Positions 12,640-22,632 of a stretch of 64,000 nt of DNA are shown here, in pieces; the stretch's first letter is position 1, and each line of letters opens with the position of its first letter. Source of the stretch: Takakia lepidozioides (lineage: Eukaryota; Streptophyta; Takakiopsida; Takakiales; Takakiaceae). The stretch covers positions 75,802,907-75,866,906 of the forward strand of contig CM060733.1 of NCBI GenBank assembly GCA_030704615.1, written 5' to 3'. Under the pieces are notes generated by a model. The model searched no databases and was not told the DNA's origin. It saw nothing but the letters and a program-made list of their open reading frames with translations. The position numbers and the translations under genes were made by a program.

Positions 12640-13325
12640 AGCAAGGCTGAGGATGTATTCACGATTTGTACACAGGCAGGATAGCTGAAGGAGTGCAGGG
12701 ATAGATTGTGGGTCCAGATTCATCCAAGAGGCACGGATTTCAAGCTCCAAATCGTATGTCTGTCTCTTGCTTAAGTGAAAGATGAAAGGTCTGGAAGCTG
12801 GAAACAGGTGCACACTCACATTATCCAAAGTGGATTCACGCCAAATGTTTTTCTACTCAACACCCTTGTCAACATGTATGTTAAGTGTGTGGAGCATCAT
12901 GGATGCTCACCAAGTTTTCCACAGAGTGCCTCAACGATCTTTGATCACGTGGAATATAATGTTGGCAAGATTACCAAGGATGGGTGTGGTAGGAATGCTT
13001 TGGAGACCTATGAGCAACTGCTGCGCGAAGGGTGAAGCCCAACCACATGACGTTTGTTTGTGTTTGCAATGCGTGTGCAAGGTTGGGAGCTCTAGAAAAG
13101 GGGAAAGAGGTCCATGGTGACATTGTCAAAGCTGGATTTGTACCAGATGTTATTCTGAACCTTGCCCTGGTGGACATGTATGCCAAATGTGGGTGCATTG
13201 AGGATGCCAAGGGAGTGTTCAACACTATGGCTGAACGAGATGTGGTGTCGGAAGCTCGACCACATCATGTTTGTGTGTGTTTGCAGTGCGTGTGCAAGCC
13301 TGGCAGCCCTGGAAAGCACATGCAG
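12640..13325 (+). pseudogene. PPR protein fragment joined to OSB/PDF-derived repeat
   Basis: Bases 12,650-12,775 are an inverted copy of the PDF-motif repeat found at 16.1, 47.6, 57.9 and 58.5 kb. PLS-type PPR units follow: KQVHTHIIQSGFTPNVFLLN, then (in a second frame) KPNHMTFVCVCNACARLGAL, EKGKEVHGDIVKAGFVPDV and ALVDMYAKCGCIEDAKGVFN. A third unit starts near 13,255 and is cut off by a LINE-like piece. PPR proteins bind organellar RNA. This copy has frameshifts, no complete unit array and no start, so it is a pseudogene. PDF debris next to PPR units recurs elsewhere in the window. Confidence 0.75.
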
Positions 13326-13329
13326 GTCA

Positions 13330-13520
13330 TCCATGATATCCTCCCCCATGTCTCACAGACTGGAAACAAGTTCAGGGAAGTTTTCTGCTTAACTTCATTT
13401 TCATCAGACAATTTCATGGCAGCAGACATGGCTTTGGCCACTACAGCCTCTAAGTTAGATTTATCCAGCAGGGTCAAGACTGGCGGATCCAGATTCAGAT
13501 CCTTGAGAATTTTTGGGCAT
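13330..13520 (-). mobile_element. LINE-like fragment (same family as 3.4-4.1 kb)
   Basis: The - strand reads LTLLDKSNLEAVVAKAMSAA and KQKTSLNLFPV, closely matching the 3.84-3.99 kb fragment in protein and in DNA (by eye about 90% over roughly 140 bases). It breaks directly into a PPR unit on its left, and a DnaE exon lies on its right, so the locus is a mosaic. Confidence 0.5.
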
Positions 13521-13539
13521 CCATGTGTGTGTGCAGGGG

Positions 13540-13640
13540 TTCAACTGCAGGATCATTGGTGGCGTATGCACTCTCAATCATTGGCATTGACCCTGTCAAG
13601 CATGGTCTCTATTATCCTCTCCCAAGTGCATGTTTGTGAA
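13540..13640 (+). pseudogene. single exon of a bacterial-type DNA polymerase III alpha (DnaE)
   Basis: After a typical acceptor (TGTGTGTGCAG) the frame reads GSTAGSLVAYALSIIGIDPV and then KHGLYYP. This is the DnaE palm-domain signature that directly precedes the PDIDTDF motif in bacterial alpha subunits (RGSxAGSLVAYxLxIxxxDPlxxGLlFERFLNP). The PDIDTDF exon itself is found 4.5 kb away, in the opposite orientation, at 18,142-18,095. The piece is short, but the run of matching positions is specific. Confidence 0.65.
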
Positions 13641-14488
13641 GTCCCCTGATTGATGACAGCTCATATAGCCTCTACTTGCTATATTTACTACTCAACAAGG
13701 TTTTCATATGTGTAATGTTGAAGCAATAACTGAACCTGGACACGGACACCAAGTCCAGGAGCTGTGAGACATAAGCTAAAGTTGTCGCTGACATGGGGGT
13801 TGGGCATGCAGGGCTTGGGTCAGGATCTCCAACTCCCACTGTCCACACCATTCAGCATTCTCACAAGCACTCCGTTGTGAGTCAACACAAAAGCAACAAA
13901 AACAAGCCAAATCCTTCCTCATCAGTTTGTTTGTATCACCACTAGGGACTGATCTCACCGAATGCACTTTTTGGGTTCCCTTTATAGGGTCACAATCATG
14001 TCGTGAATGTCGGTTGATATCAGATTTCTTCACATTCCAAAAAACACGTTTTACATCCCGTCTTTGCCCAGTGTATGAAGTTTCAGGTCTTGATGACAGT
14101 CGCTCTCTCAAGAAATTCACCACGTCCTCGGCATTTTGTAATTTAGGGCCTGACACATCCAACTGTGCTTGTCGCAGGATTCTTTTGACAACAGCACCTG
14201 CACCATCATGAGGGCCCTTGCCGTGCCCTGTACCAAAAAAGCTCCAAAGCAAGGCACAACCACCGGTGACATGAGGGTACCGACTCACAAAGTACCATGG
14301 GACTTTGCTTTTAAATTGGGAAGCACAACTGTCGCTCCATATCCAATGCTCTCTTAGCCGAAGGAAAGTAGTGGATACATGTTTCCAATGCAACAGCAAA
14401 CAATGTTGTACGAAGTAATTGTCGTGGGTTTTGTCGTCCGAAATAAAAAAAATGGTACTCCATCAAGCTATCACTTCGAGGGTCATTA

Positions 14489-14516
14489 CACTACAACAGA
14501 TCCCGGCTTTTACGTC
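14489..14516 (+). repeat. left terminal inverted repeat of E2
   Basis: This begins CACTACAACAGATCCCGGCT directly after the TTA target-site duplication and pairs with the inverted copy ending at 19,059. Confidence 0.85.
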
Positions 14517-15599
14517 TGCTATTTTCCAGTCGTATCAGCTTTTTATGACTGCATGACTGCCCAATCAGATAAACCCAGTCAGTTGTGACAAATGAGTCGT
14601 AAGCGCATAGAGTCTTATCTGCCAGTCGTGGAGCTCACTGTTGACGTGGCAACGGGGACGCCTAATCGTAGTTATTGTTAAGACCATAGTAAATGACTGC
14701 AAATCCATGTCAGCTTCACGTGGAACGGAAAGGATATGCCACGTGTCACGTCAAAGGGTCTTCACGACTGGCATATACGATTCCATGGATTAACCCCAGG
14801 ACAACACATGGAGAATATCAGGAACAACACGTGGCATGACAGAGTGAGGAGAGGGGGTCTTCCAAGACTGGCATGTATGACTACACGTGGAGAATATGGG
14901 ACATGACACGTGGCATGGCAATATGGAGCGGGGGGGTCTTTCGTGACTGGCATATACGACTTCGGACGTTTAATCCCAGGTCCACACGTGGAGTAAAATT
15001 ATGCAGGATGGGGGATGGTCGTTATGACTGGAACATATGACTTCCATGGCGCACTCTGGATATTGCACGTGGCACGAATATGGGCGAACACGAGGGGTGA
15101 AAGTGGCACGTGGCGGAGGCTCTGTGGATGGGAGGTAGTCGTGTACATGACCATAGTCATGGGCCTGACTCTAGCAACATTGAAACACGAAAGCAACATT
15201 GAAAGCACACGAAAACACCATTGAAACATGAAAGCGCATTTGAAATTGGAACATCGATTCAAATACAACATGACTTAATGTTCAGAGATCCGTTCCATAA
15301 TCTAATCTGGTGCTGCTACAAAAATGCACAAAGCTGCAAAGTCTAAGTAGACTTCCAAATGCCTGAGCAGAAGATGCATACACTCGCTTGGCCGGACTTG
15401 GTCACCCACCTTCAACTGCCATCCAACCCAAAAACGGCAGAAGATACTTGAGCAAGCTTTCAGGCAATATAATAGCAACAACAACATTGACATATGTGAA
15501 ACAAACTAACATCGCGAAGAATGTCTAAGCACCATTACACAAACTCGATGTGTGCAAAATGGAAAATTGTAGGTAGGGAACCCTTGCCCCATTCTGGCA

Positions 15600-16310
15600 G
15601 TCAAGGACTGGAGGTTTGGGAGTTGTCAAGTGCTGACAGGTAGTGCGGTGGCTGCAAGCATCGCACTCCACGACACCACATCTCATTCAGCCATAGTATT
15701 GAGCACTCCCTTTGCATCCTCGATGCACCCACATTTGGCATACATGTCCACCAGGTAGTGTTCATAATGATATCTCGTAATTGACAAGCATACACATTTT
15801 TGCCTCGATTGTCCCACCATTGACTGGGGTCAAAAAAATATTCATTCCACAACTTGTCCTCATCTCTGTCACCTGTTTTTGGATACTTTCCTGTTGTCAC
15901 ATTGGCAGTATCATGTCAAAGTCACTCCAAACTACATTCACTCAACCAGCTAGTAACTTACAGAATTCAACATAGAAATATAGGGCCGATTCTGATAAGA
16001 GGGAAAAACAGGGTCTCATGTGTTGAAGAAGGTGCCTTCATTAGCAGTGCCTGATTTTATCAATTGTGCCGCTGCTGCTGCGGCTTCCAGTTGACCATCT
16101 ACCTATGCAGGTTTCTTGTAGCTATCCTTCTACAGGGAATCATAGGTAATCTGGAGCTTGCAATCCGGCCCTCTTGGATGAATCTGCACCCATTTCTATC
16201 CCTGCGCCTTCAGCTATCCATGCCTAGGAGGGTATTGTTCAGAATCACATCTGGTACAATTCCAGCTTTGGTGATGCAACCATGCACCTCTTTACACACA
16301 TGACAAGCTG
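15600..16310 (-). pseudogene. PPR and OSB/PDF-motif exon debris inside E2
   Basis: Read on the - strand, the order is: a PPR scrap (CKEVHGCITKAGIVPDVILN, 16,310-16,215); a PDF-motif exon around 16.2-16.0 kb (ITYDSL..KDSYKKP, then an Ala run); a second PDF-motif exon (DEDKLWNEYFFDPSQWWDNR, 15,9xx-15,790); and another PPR scrap, out of frame, to about 15,660. The WWDNR and PDFK words are the hallmark of plant organellar single-stranded-DNA-binding (OSB) proteins. Stops and frameshifts mean no product. The same modules recur at 12.65, 46.98-47.65 and 57.87-59.15 kb. Confidence 0.65.
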
Positions 16311-16744
16311 GTGAGATTTGTAGAGTTCTACAGACCATGTTACAAGGCAAGCACTTGCATATCTGTACTCTTGAGTTATAAAACTGTGTGGTCAAGTTCT
16401 TATTACACTTCAGCGTATATGTCGTCCAGTAGAAGTGGTAGACCACCACCCGGCGTTAGGGTCCAGTGAAAGGAGACTTTAACACGTGTTTGTAAGGAAG
16501 TTTGTCCAGCCTCAAGCAATGTAGCTTTTTAGCGGTTGAGTTTCAGCTGGATAGCCTGAATAGAAGAGCTCCCCAGCCTTTTGTTCAGAAGGGGTTCATG
16601 GTCGTGTTCAAAAGGAGACAAGGTATGAGTATAGAAGGCTTCTATTCTGAGGTGGTCAGCATTTGTTAGCCTCTTGAAACTTCCCGCTCTGATGCAAGTT
16701 CTATTTTGCTGCACCTTGCAATATGTTTGTCTAGTCAAAAGAGA

Positions 16745-18142
16745 CAAGCAAACCAAACTTGGAATATACCGTCAAGTTGTCCACTTGCAGGAAGCTCAAA
16801 TGTTTTGATATTGTCAGTGAGTAGCTTCTCCAATGGCACCAGCTCTAAGCCATAGTTATCATGCACCAGCTTGTAAACAAGTGCTATCAAAGTGAGATTC
16901 TTCAGACCCAACAAGTCCATCTTCAGCAAACCCAGGGCCTCAACTCCATCCATTGTGTACTGTGTGACCACCATGCCCTTCTCACCAAGGGCATGCCGTA
17001 AGGGAACTACCTGCATGGGTCAATAATCCCGGGGAGAATGACCTTAGCGAGAGGGAAGGATGCAGGAACAATGACCAAGCCTGCTGGATGCACACCAAAC
17101 TCTTATGATTGTCCTCCAATGCCATGGCCATGTCTACCCACGCCTTCACGTGCCCCATCAGTATAGATTTGAGTCAGCAGCAAGACCTTCCCAACAGACC
17201 TTGGATAATGTCAATAGCTTGAATTCATGAGGGGACACATACAGAATGACAATCTTGTATTGGCTCACATTTCAACGAGCCAAAGCTGGAATCAGAACAC
17301 AAAAAAACTGTTTACTTATGTCAAAGGTTAAAACCCTACCCAGAATGAGGATCAGATCACAAGGAAAAAGAAGAGGAAATCACTGTGTTCCACCTGCTAA
17401 GCAAGATAACATGAAATCAATTAGGGATGAACCTCCAAGTTCTCATGATAGCGCTTGACAAACTTCTTGGAGGGAGAGTTGCATGTTATCATGTTTGCCA
17501 ACTTCATAGGCTTCCCACGAATACTTGGCACCTGTTACCACCCATCTATATATTTTATCCCCGGGTGAAATCATATAAAAGCAGGTGAAGCACAATAAAC
17601 TGACACAAGATCAATTTAACCAAGGCCTCAATAAGGTGAAACATGCCAAAAAGAGATAAAGTGAAATTGGACCTCCAAACCATTAAATTAGAGAAACCAA
17701 ACATCAAACACAGTTCCTGACCAGCTCGATCAACTCAGCACATTCACGGTAGGGCTTCCCCAGCATACGCCCTACATCTTTCAATATAGCTTTTGATGTC
17801 AATCGTGTCAATGTTGCGATTTGTGCTACCTGGTCCTCTCCATATTTGTTGGTAGCATATGTAATCACCTGTGGCATCCCTCGTCAGCTTTAGTTCATTT
17901 TACATGAGAAAATCCAAGGCATAAAGTTCTTTAATTACATCTTGTAACAACCTCTGTTTCTGTCAGCACAATTCATTCACTTTGTTGCGCCATCCTGTTC
18001 CCCTCCAGCTGTCAACCTTCTTCCCTCCTAACGGTACTTCCCACGTACATGCAGGTGTATTGGGGCTTGCAGAGTTCTGTGGCATTGTACCCACCTTGTC
18101 ACGCTGCTCAGGACAAAAGTCAGTGTCAATATCAGGCAACGA
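16745..18142 (-). pseudogene. dnaE-like: bacterial-type DNA polymerase III alpha (DnaE) gene fragment with introns
   Basis: On the - strand, exon SLPDIDTDFCPEQRDK (18,142-18,095) has a GT donor. The next exon (17,868 to about 17,722), after an AG acceptor, starts VITYATNKYGEDQVAQIATL and continues SKAILKDVGRMLGKPYRE. Near 17.1 kb lies FGVHPAGLVIVPASFPLAKV. From about 17,007 come VTQYTMDGVEALGLLKMD and LLGLKNLTLIALVYKLV, ending near 16,75x with SGQLDGIFQ. In bacterial replicases these blocks form the palm of the PHP-type polymerase. Both Asp residues of PDIDTDF and the Asp of LLKMDLLGL, which correspond to the catalytic triad, are kept. PHP, fingers and C-terminal domains are missing, and one segment needs a frame change. 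The phase-0 introns show that it is part of a eukaryotic gene. It lies within E2. The preceding exon is at 13.54 kb on the other strand. Confidence 0.75.
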
Positions 18143-18184
18143 CTGCCGCCGAAGTGGTCCCACCCCTCGTCTGCCCCCTCCACC

Positions 18185-18607
18185 ATGGCTTGGTGTTCAC
18201 ATGACGGAGATTTGCTTGCCTCCGTCCTACATATTGGGGACAATTTTGCGGTGAAAGCAACGGACGACAACGAGGAAAACGTGGAATTTTACATTCTCTG
18301 TTGTTCTCGACCTCTTCATGAAGTGAAGAAGCGCTTCACTGATGCATGGCGCACTTCATTTGGCCAAGGTGACATGGCTGTGGCTGGTAAACGCTATCAG
18401 AAGTGGGGGGCAGACGACGACACCTATGTGCTGCGCAAAAATGCAGATGCGAGCTTTTGGCACCCTGAGCATGTGCGTGCCATACAGTTCCCGATGCTAC
18501 CTGCTGACCACAGGGTGTCAGGGAACAAGCCAGTGTATAAATTGCCACCATATGCAGAAGAGGGGATAATGCACGCGATTGCGGAGCTGGGCTCTACTGA
18601 CAATTAG
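18185..18607 (+). CDS. ORF, possible BAH-like or C-terminal domain of a T3-type transposase
   Basis: This 140-residue ORF reads IGDNFAVKATDDNEENVEFY followed by ILCCSRPLHEV, then VAGKRYQKWGADDDTYVL and HPEHVRAIQFPML. The pattern of a short beta domain (GDxxAVK...FYIL...) resembles a BAH-like or transposase-tail domain. I infer this and cannot confirm it. It is the best-preserved frame in E2, runs opposite to the DnaE exons, and has no visible partner exon. It may be a captured tail of a T3-like gene. Confidence 0.35.
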   Translation: MAWCSHDGDLLASVLHIGDNFAVKATDDNEENVEFYILCCSRPLHEVKKRFTDAWRTSFGQGDMAVAGKRYQKWGADDDTYVLRKNADASFWHPEHVRAIQFPMLPADHRVSGNKPVYKLPPYAEEGIMHAIAELGSTDN

Positions 18608-19031
18608 GCTTTCAAGATGTCAGTTGCAGCCCGTCATTTTGTAAGGTGAACATTGCTATGCCCATGCTCTACTTACTTTCCCATGGGATTTCCCTTTTGA
18701 CCTATGAGCAAATGATGGGGGAAGGGGACATCATGTTACAAGTATTATGAAGTTGGACTGCATGTAAGAACTGCAATGGTATGGTAGACTAGTGGTACAT
18801 GAGTTCCCATCCTACAGGGACTTCCTGGATTGGGATGCAGGAGTATCTCATTTTACAACAGGCCTTATAAGTATCTACCATTTTCCCCTATCTGGTCAAA
18901 TGTGTTTGACCGCAGATCCTGACGGGGCGGAGGTACAAAGTGGCATATACGACTTCGGGTGGTCATAATTGGCAACCAGGACTGCCCCCTTGCATTTTGC
19001 AGACATATGCTACGACTGGGCAAACGTGGTA

Positions 19032-19059
19032 GTCGTTAAAGCTGGGATCTATTGTAGTG
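19032..19059 (-). repeat. right terminal inverted repeat of E2
   Basis: On the - strand this begins CACTACAATAGATCCCAGCT. It is followed on the + strand by TTA, the second copy of the target-site duplication. Confidence 0.85.
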
Positions 19060-19859
19060 TTAGGATCAAGCTCAGGGTTTCGACGCCAAGTTATTAAAAC
19101 CATGATGGTAATCTGGTAGGAATGCCAGTGCATTGATTGCACTTCATTCTGGATCTCAAAAGTATAGTTTTCTGCAAAATCAACCACTGAAACCAGAATA
19201 TCAGATGGAAAATGCATCAAGCATTGTCAAAATTGCTTGTCCTCCCACCTTGCCACGAAATTGTGGCGAATGAATTCTTGCAGTTTAGGCTTCAAATATG
19301 ATACGAGCTCGTGAGGTGGAGAGCGTTTGTGGACGAGAGATAGTCTTTTTTTCTCCTCTCCCTCCTTTGTCAATACTATTTGTTTCGCAAAGTGCTTCTA
19401 ATCTACCATGTGCTCCGACGTGACATCCTCATCCTCCTCATAAGGACAAAGAGCTAGATTGTCAACACCATAGTTTGCGCACTCTCCATACATGCACTCG
19501 ATTTTGTGCCAATCACTATACTGGTTTTTGGGGCATACCACTGACTCCCACGTGGGACACCCTGTCAAAGGTGTTTACAGCAGCTTGGCAACCAAGCTGA
19601 TCACCTGATTGACACACGGATTCACATTCACATGGGCAAGAAGAGTGGATGCCCGATTTTGCTCTCATGTTGTTGAAGCCCAATCGGAGCTCCTCCCTTT
19701 CCACGTAGTAAATACAACAACAGACATTCCTCTCTGTCATCCTCTTCACAAAGAACGGTTTAAGAGAATCGAACTTGCGGCTCCCAATTATGATATTGGG
19801 GTGGGCTCTTTGAAATCGTAGAAAGAAGTCCATCTACACACGCAACAAACCTGTTAGTC

Positions 19860-20210
19860 CATAAATGTCTACTGTACATTATCCATGGAAGCCCATAGAG
19901 AGTCCACAAATAAACTAATGGACTCCAAAGCAACTCCATAAACCCTAAACCCCACATTCAATCCAGTGCAGTCCACATACATTCCAGACTTGTCCATGTC
20001 ATTGCAAACAAAGGTACAAACAGTGGACTGGAATTCCACAAGCCCACATACAATGCAGTGGAGTCCACATACATTCCACACCTATCCATGTAATTGAAAA
20101 AATAGGTACACTTGTGGACTGCAAGTCCACAAGCCCACATACAATCCACATTTCTCCATACACAATCCACGTGTCTCCATAAACTGGAACCAACAGTGGA
20201 ACTGTGGACT
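19860..20210. repeat. degenerate short repeats in a T3 intron
   Basis: Variants of GTCCACATACATTCCA and AAGCCCACATACAATCCAC occur several times (about 19,970, 20,040, 20,063, 20,130 and 20,155), with GTGGACTG words between them. It looks like a decayed tandem array. No known element was recognised. Confidence 0.55.
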
Positions 20211-21335
20211 GCTACTACCAATTTTTCCACATTTCTGCTATACCATGACTATGGAGATGGACGCTTCTTCAAGCAACCTTATGCATTCCATACAGACATA
20301 CCTGATTTGGAAGAACTCCGCTAAGTCCAATTCAGTTCAGATAAGTGGTCTACACTGCAGTCATGGACAACAAGGCCATACCCTAATTTCCACAACTTGC
20401 TATCCTAAAGCCTAAATGTCAGGAAGACACTCATTCTTCCATAGCAACTAAAACTAGTGAATGGACTACAAGAGTTGAATGTACCTGTGGCTCCATCAAG
20501 TAATGGGTGGGCTTCACATCGTAATCAAACGCAGCCAGCCGCTTCCGCGTTACATCTTTGGAATTCGGGCTGATGCGTGTTTGCGTAATCCACCAAGAGG
20601 TCACGACATCCATTGTTGCAGCTGAAATGATATCGTTTCTATGCTTCCTTTTTGACACACTCCACAGGAATCCTCCAGCAGAGTCAACCATGCTTGCACG
20701 GCGAACAACTGCTAAGCTGACGTTGCGGTGATGAATACACAACATGCTGGCCATGGATCTATACGATGCATTGACACCCTTGCTAACTGCAGCTATTAAT
20801 AGGGCATGCTTGCTAGCAAGCTTACCAGCAGAGTTAGAAGTTTTAGTCTCAGCCAACGATTCCATCAAACCATCTATAATGGTTTGTTGAGTAAAAACAG
20901 TCTTTGGATCTTGCAAACCAACTGGCAGCACATGGATGAGGTCAGAATGCGACAAAACCTTCCCCATAATGTGTCTCTTGCTTGCAGGTCCCGGAAATAC
21001 ATTTAAAGTGGTAGTAATGTGTCCCACAATCGTCTTGCAGGCTCTTCGAATTTCCCGATCCCTTACAACCTCGTCCTTCTCCTCCTGCCCGGAGACAACA
21101 TCAGGTTGCTTGTTGCGTTCTCGAAAACGACAAACGTGTGCAAGAACCAGCGCCCTTTCTCTTTGAGCCCTCTCCGTCTCTCTCTGTGCGTTCAATTCCC
21201 TCTCTTTGCGCGTGGCTTTGGCCGCATGTACGCGTTGTGATGCTCGTTGTGATGCTGCAGTCGTCATGGCCGGTCTCAACGCTCGAAGCCTGCACATAGC
21301 GATGAACACTTAAGACAATACTGCACATATTAGGT

Positions 21336-21797
21336 TTAAAACAGATCCTGTACTACTTGACAATCAAATGTAGCAAAATTGCATAAACCTACATGACTAA
21401 TATCTCCCTGAGTGACTCCCTGAGTGGCACCTACTTTCACGATGCAAAGGAACATGCATGCAAGTGCCTGTGACAGCCATCCCTGGAGACTATCCTGTGA
21501 ACGTGAAAGAAAATGACAATGCATAGGCCCATCGGCCAGAATCCACCAGCCACCAATGTGCATGTAAGTTTTAGGGTGCCCCCCATCAACCCTCACACAC
21601 AACACCCAATCATCATACACTTCGTTCCTCATTTCTGAAGACACCGGAAGAATGTTGACTCCCCATGGATGTGTCTGCTCTGACACCTGATACAGAAGGA
21701 AATCGCCAGGCATGGGGTAGTCTATGCAGTACCATGGCAACGACTCCACTACAAATGTGGGGAACGAGGCAAAAGGCAGGCATTCAAGGTTCCACAA
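21336..21797 (-). CDS. unrecognised 153-residue ORF upstream of T3
   Basis: The frame is open for 153 codons just upstream of T3 exon 1 on the same strand. It contains YDDWVLCVRVDGGHPKTYMH and is rich in aromatic residues. I see no family. It may be an upstream exon of T3 or a chance ORF. Confidence 0.2.
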   Translation of the reverse strand: MWNLECLPFASFPTFVVESLPWYCIDYPMPGDFLLYQVSEQTHPWGVNILPVSSEMRNEVYDDWVLCVRVDGGHPKTYMHIGGWWILADGPMHCHFLSRSQDSLQGWLSQALACMFLCIVKVGATQGVTQGDISHVGLCNFATFDCQVVQDLF

Positions 21798-21799
21798 AC

Positions 21800-22630
21800 A
21801 TTCAAACTCAATACTTCTAATTCCAGATCATCGCAGCTTAGGTACTCATCATCCGAATCATATATCAACATTGTAATGAACCTGCTCACAACTCGCTTCG
21901 ACACACCTCACCGAAGTGTAGAAGCAGGGCCAGAATGCAGGGGAATGAAACAGATTCCAACAATGCGAGCAACTCGCATTACAAGAAAGAAGACGAAACA
22001 CGAAACACAGCAAGTGTGCGAGCAAATCGCGATACGCGCCTTTTCATGACCGTTTTGAAATTCCCCGGTCACGAAACAGTTTTTACGAAATTTTTAATCC
22101 CTAAACCGACACGTCATTGCATCCGTGGCACCTAACCGTGCATATGAAATCCGTTATTTCAACGGATTTTTCCATATGACACCTGGCGCACCTTCCCTAC
22201 GTCATTCTACACCTCTTTAGAAAAAGGTAAAACCCCAAAATCCCCTTATTTGAAAAAATATGGACAAATGAAAATTGAGCTACTTTTTACCTATAAATTA
22301 GTCCATAGCTCTTTATCTTTTATGTTTTTTTTCCATATGAAAGTGGATTTGGGGAGTATTCAAAAAGTGTACATCTAAACTGTTTTCCATTGTGCCTTTT
22401 CACAAGTGTACATTATGTTTATTTAGTCCATAAGTTTGTATGCTATAACAGTTACAGTCCATAGTTACAACTTTGAAAGTCCATAGCTCTTCACTACAAA
22501 AACTTTTTGGGAATCTAACAATTGGTATATCTTCCCATTGTAGATAAGAACCTTACAACATAGAAATTGCAATAAAATTTTAAATTGTTGATCCACTGTA
22601 GGTGACACTATCAAGGGGGGTCACTGCAAA
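21800..22630. other. AT-rich intergenic stretch
   Basis: Nothing coding is seen. Words like GTCCATAG recur (22,301, 22,451 and 22,480). A lone CACTACAAAAAC at 22,493 resembles a CACTA end but has no partner. Confidence 0.4.
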
Positions 22631-22632
22631 AA

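Larger units (their letters stand above)
14489..19059. mobile_element. E2: complete CACTA-family element with 3-bp TSD, non-autonomous
   Basis: The left end reads CACTACAACAGATCCCGGCT and the right end, reversed, reads CACTACAATAGATCCCAGCT. About 23 of the first 26 bases agree. Both sides carry TTA (14,486-14,488 and 19,060-19,062), the 3-bp duplication CACTA elements make. Subterminal words such as GGCATATACGACTTCGG occur at both ends (about 14,950 and 18,940), with variants near 14,766, 14,864 and 15,023. There is no TNP2 gene inside. Instead it carries PPR/PDF debris (15.6-16.3 kb), DnaE exons (16.7-18.1 kb) and an ORF (18.2-18.6 kb). It lies within T3. Confidence 0.85.
13776..21309 (-). 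pseudogene. T3: DDE-type transposase-like gene interrupted by E2
   Basis: Exon 1 (21,309-20,485) has a basic helical N-terminus and ends WWITQTRISPNSKDV...KPTHYLMEPQ. The next part (from 19,833) reads FDSLKPFFVKRMTERNVCCC and IYYVEREELRLGFNNMR, with Cys-rich segments (HKIECMYGECANYGVDNLAL after a frameshift), then HELVSYLKPKLQEFIRHNFV and SVVDFAENYTFEIQNEVQSM. E2 follows at 19,059-14,489. Beyond it the frame resumes: DPRSDSLMEYHF, then (after a T-run frameshift) SDDKTHDNYFVQHCLLLHWK, WSDSCASQFKSKVPWYF, and FFGTGHGKGPHDGAGAVVKR, with a Cys-rich tail. The conserved Asp and GHGK block suggest a transposase core. I cannot assign a superfamily. Stops, frameshifts and E2 make it a pseudogene. An intron (20,484-19,834) contains short repeats. 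Confidence 0.65.

Noticed and set aside
16745-18142. bacterial contamination as the source of the DnaE blocks
   Set aside because: The blocks are separated by introns with GT/AG borders and lie inside a plant transposon with a target-site duplication.
19760-20230. a set of overlapping - strand ORFs rich in Cys/Trp/Met
   Set aside because: They arise from the short GTCCACATACA-type repeats in an intron.
22490-22510. CACTACAAAAACTTTTTGGG as a CACTA terminus
   Set aside because: No inverted partner or target duplication was found, and it lacks the E1/E2 or E3 consensus after CACTACA.
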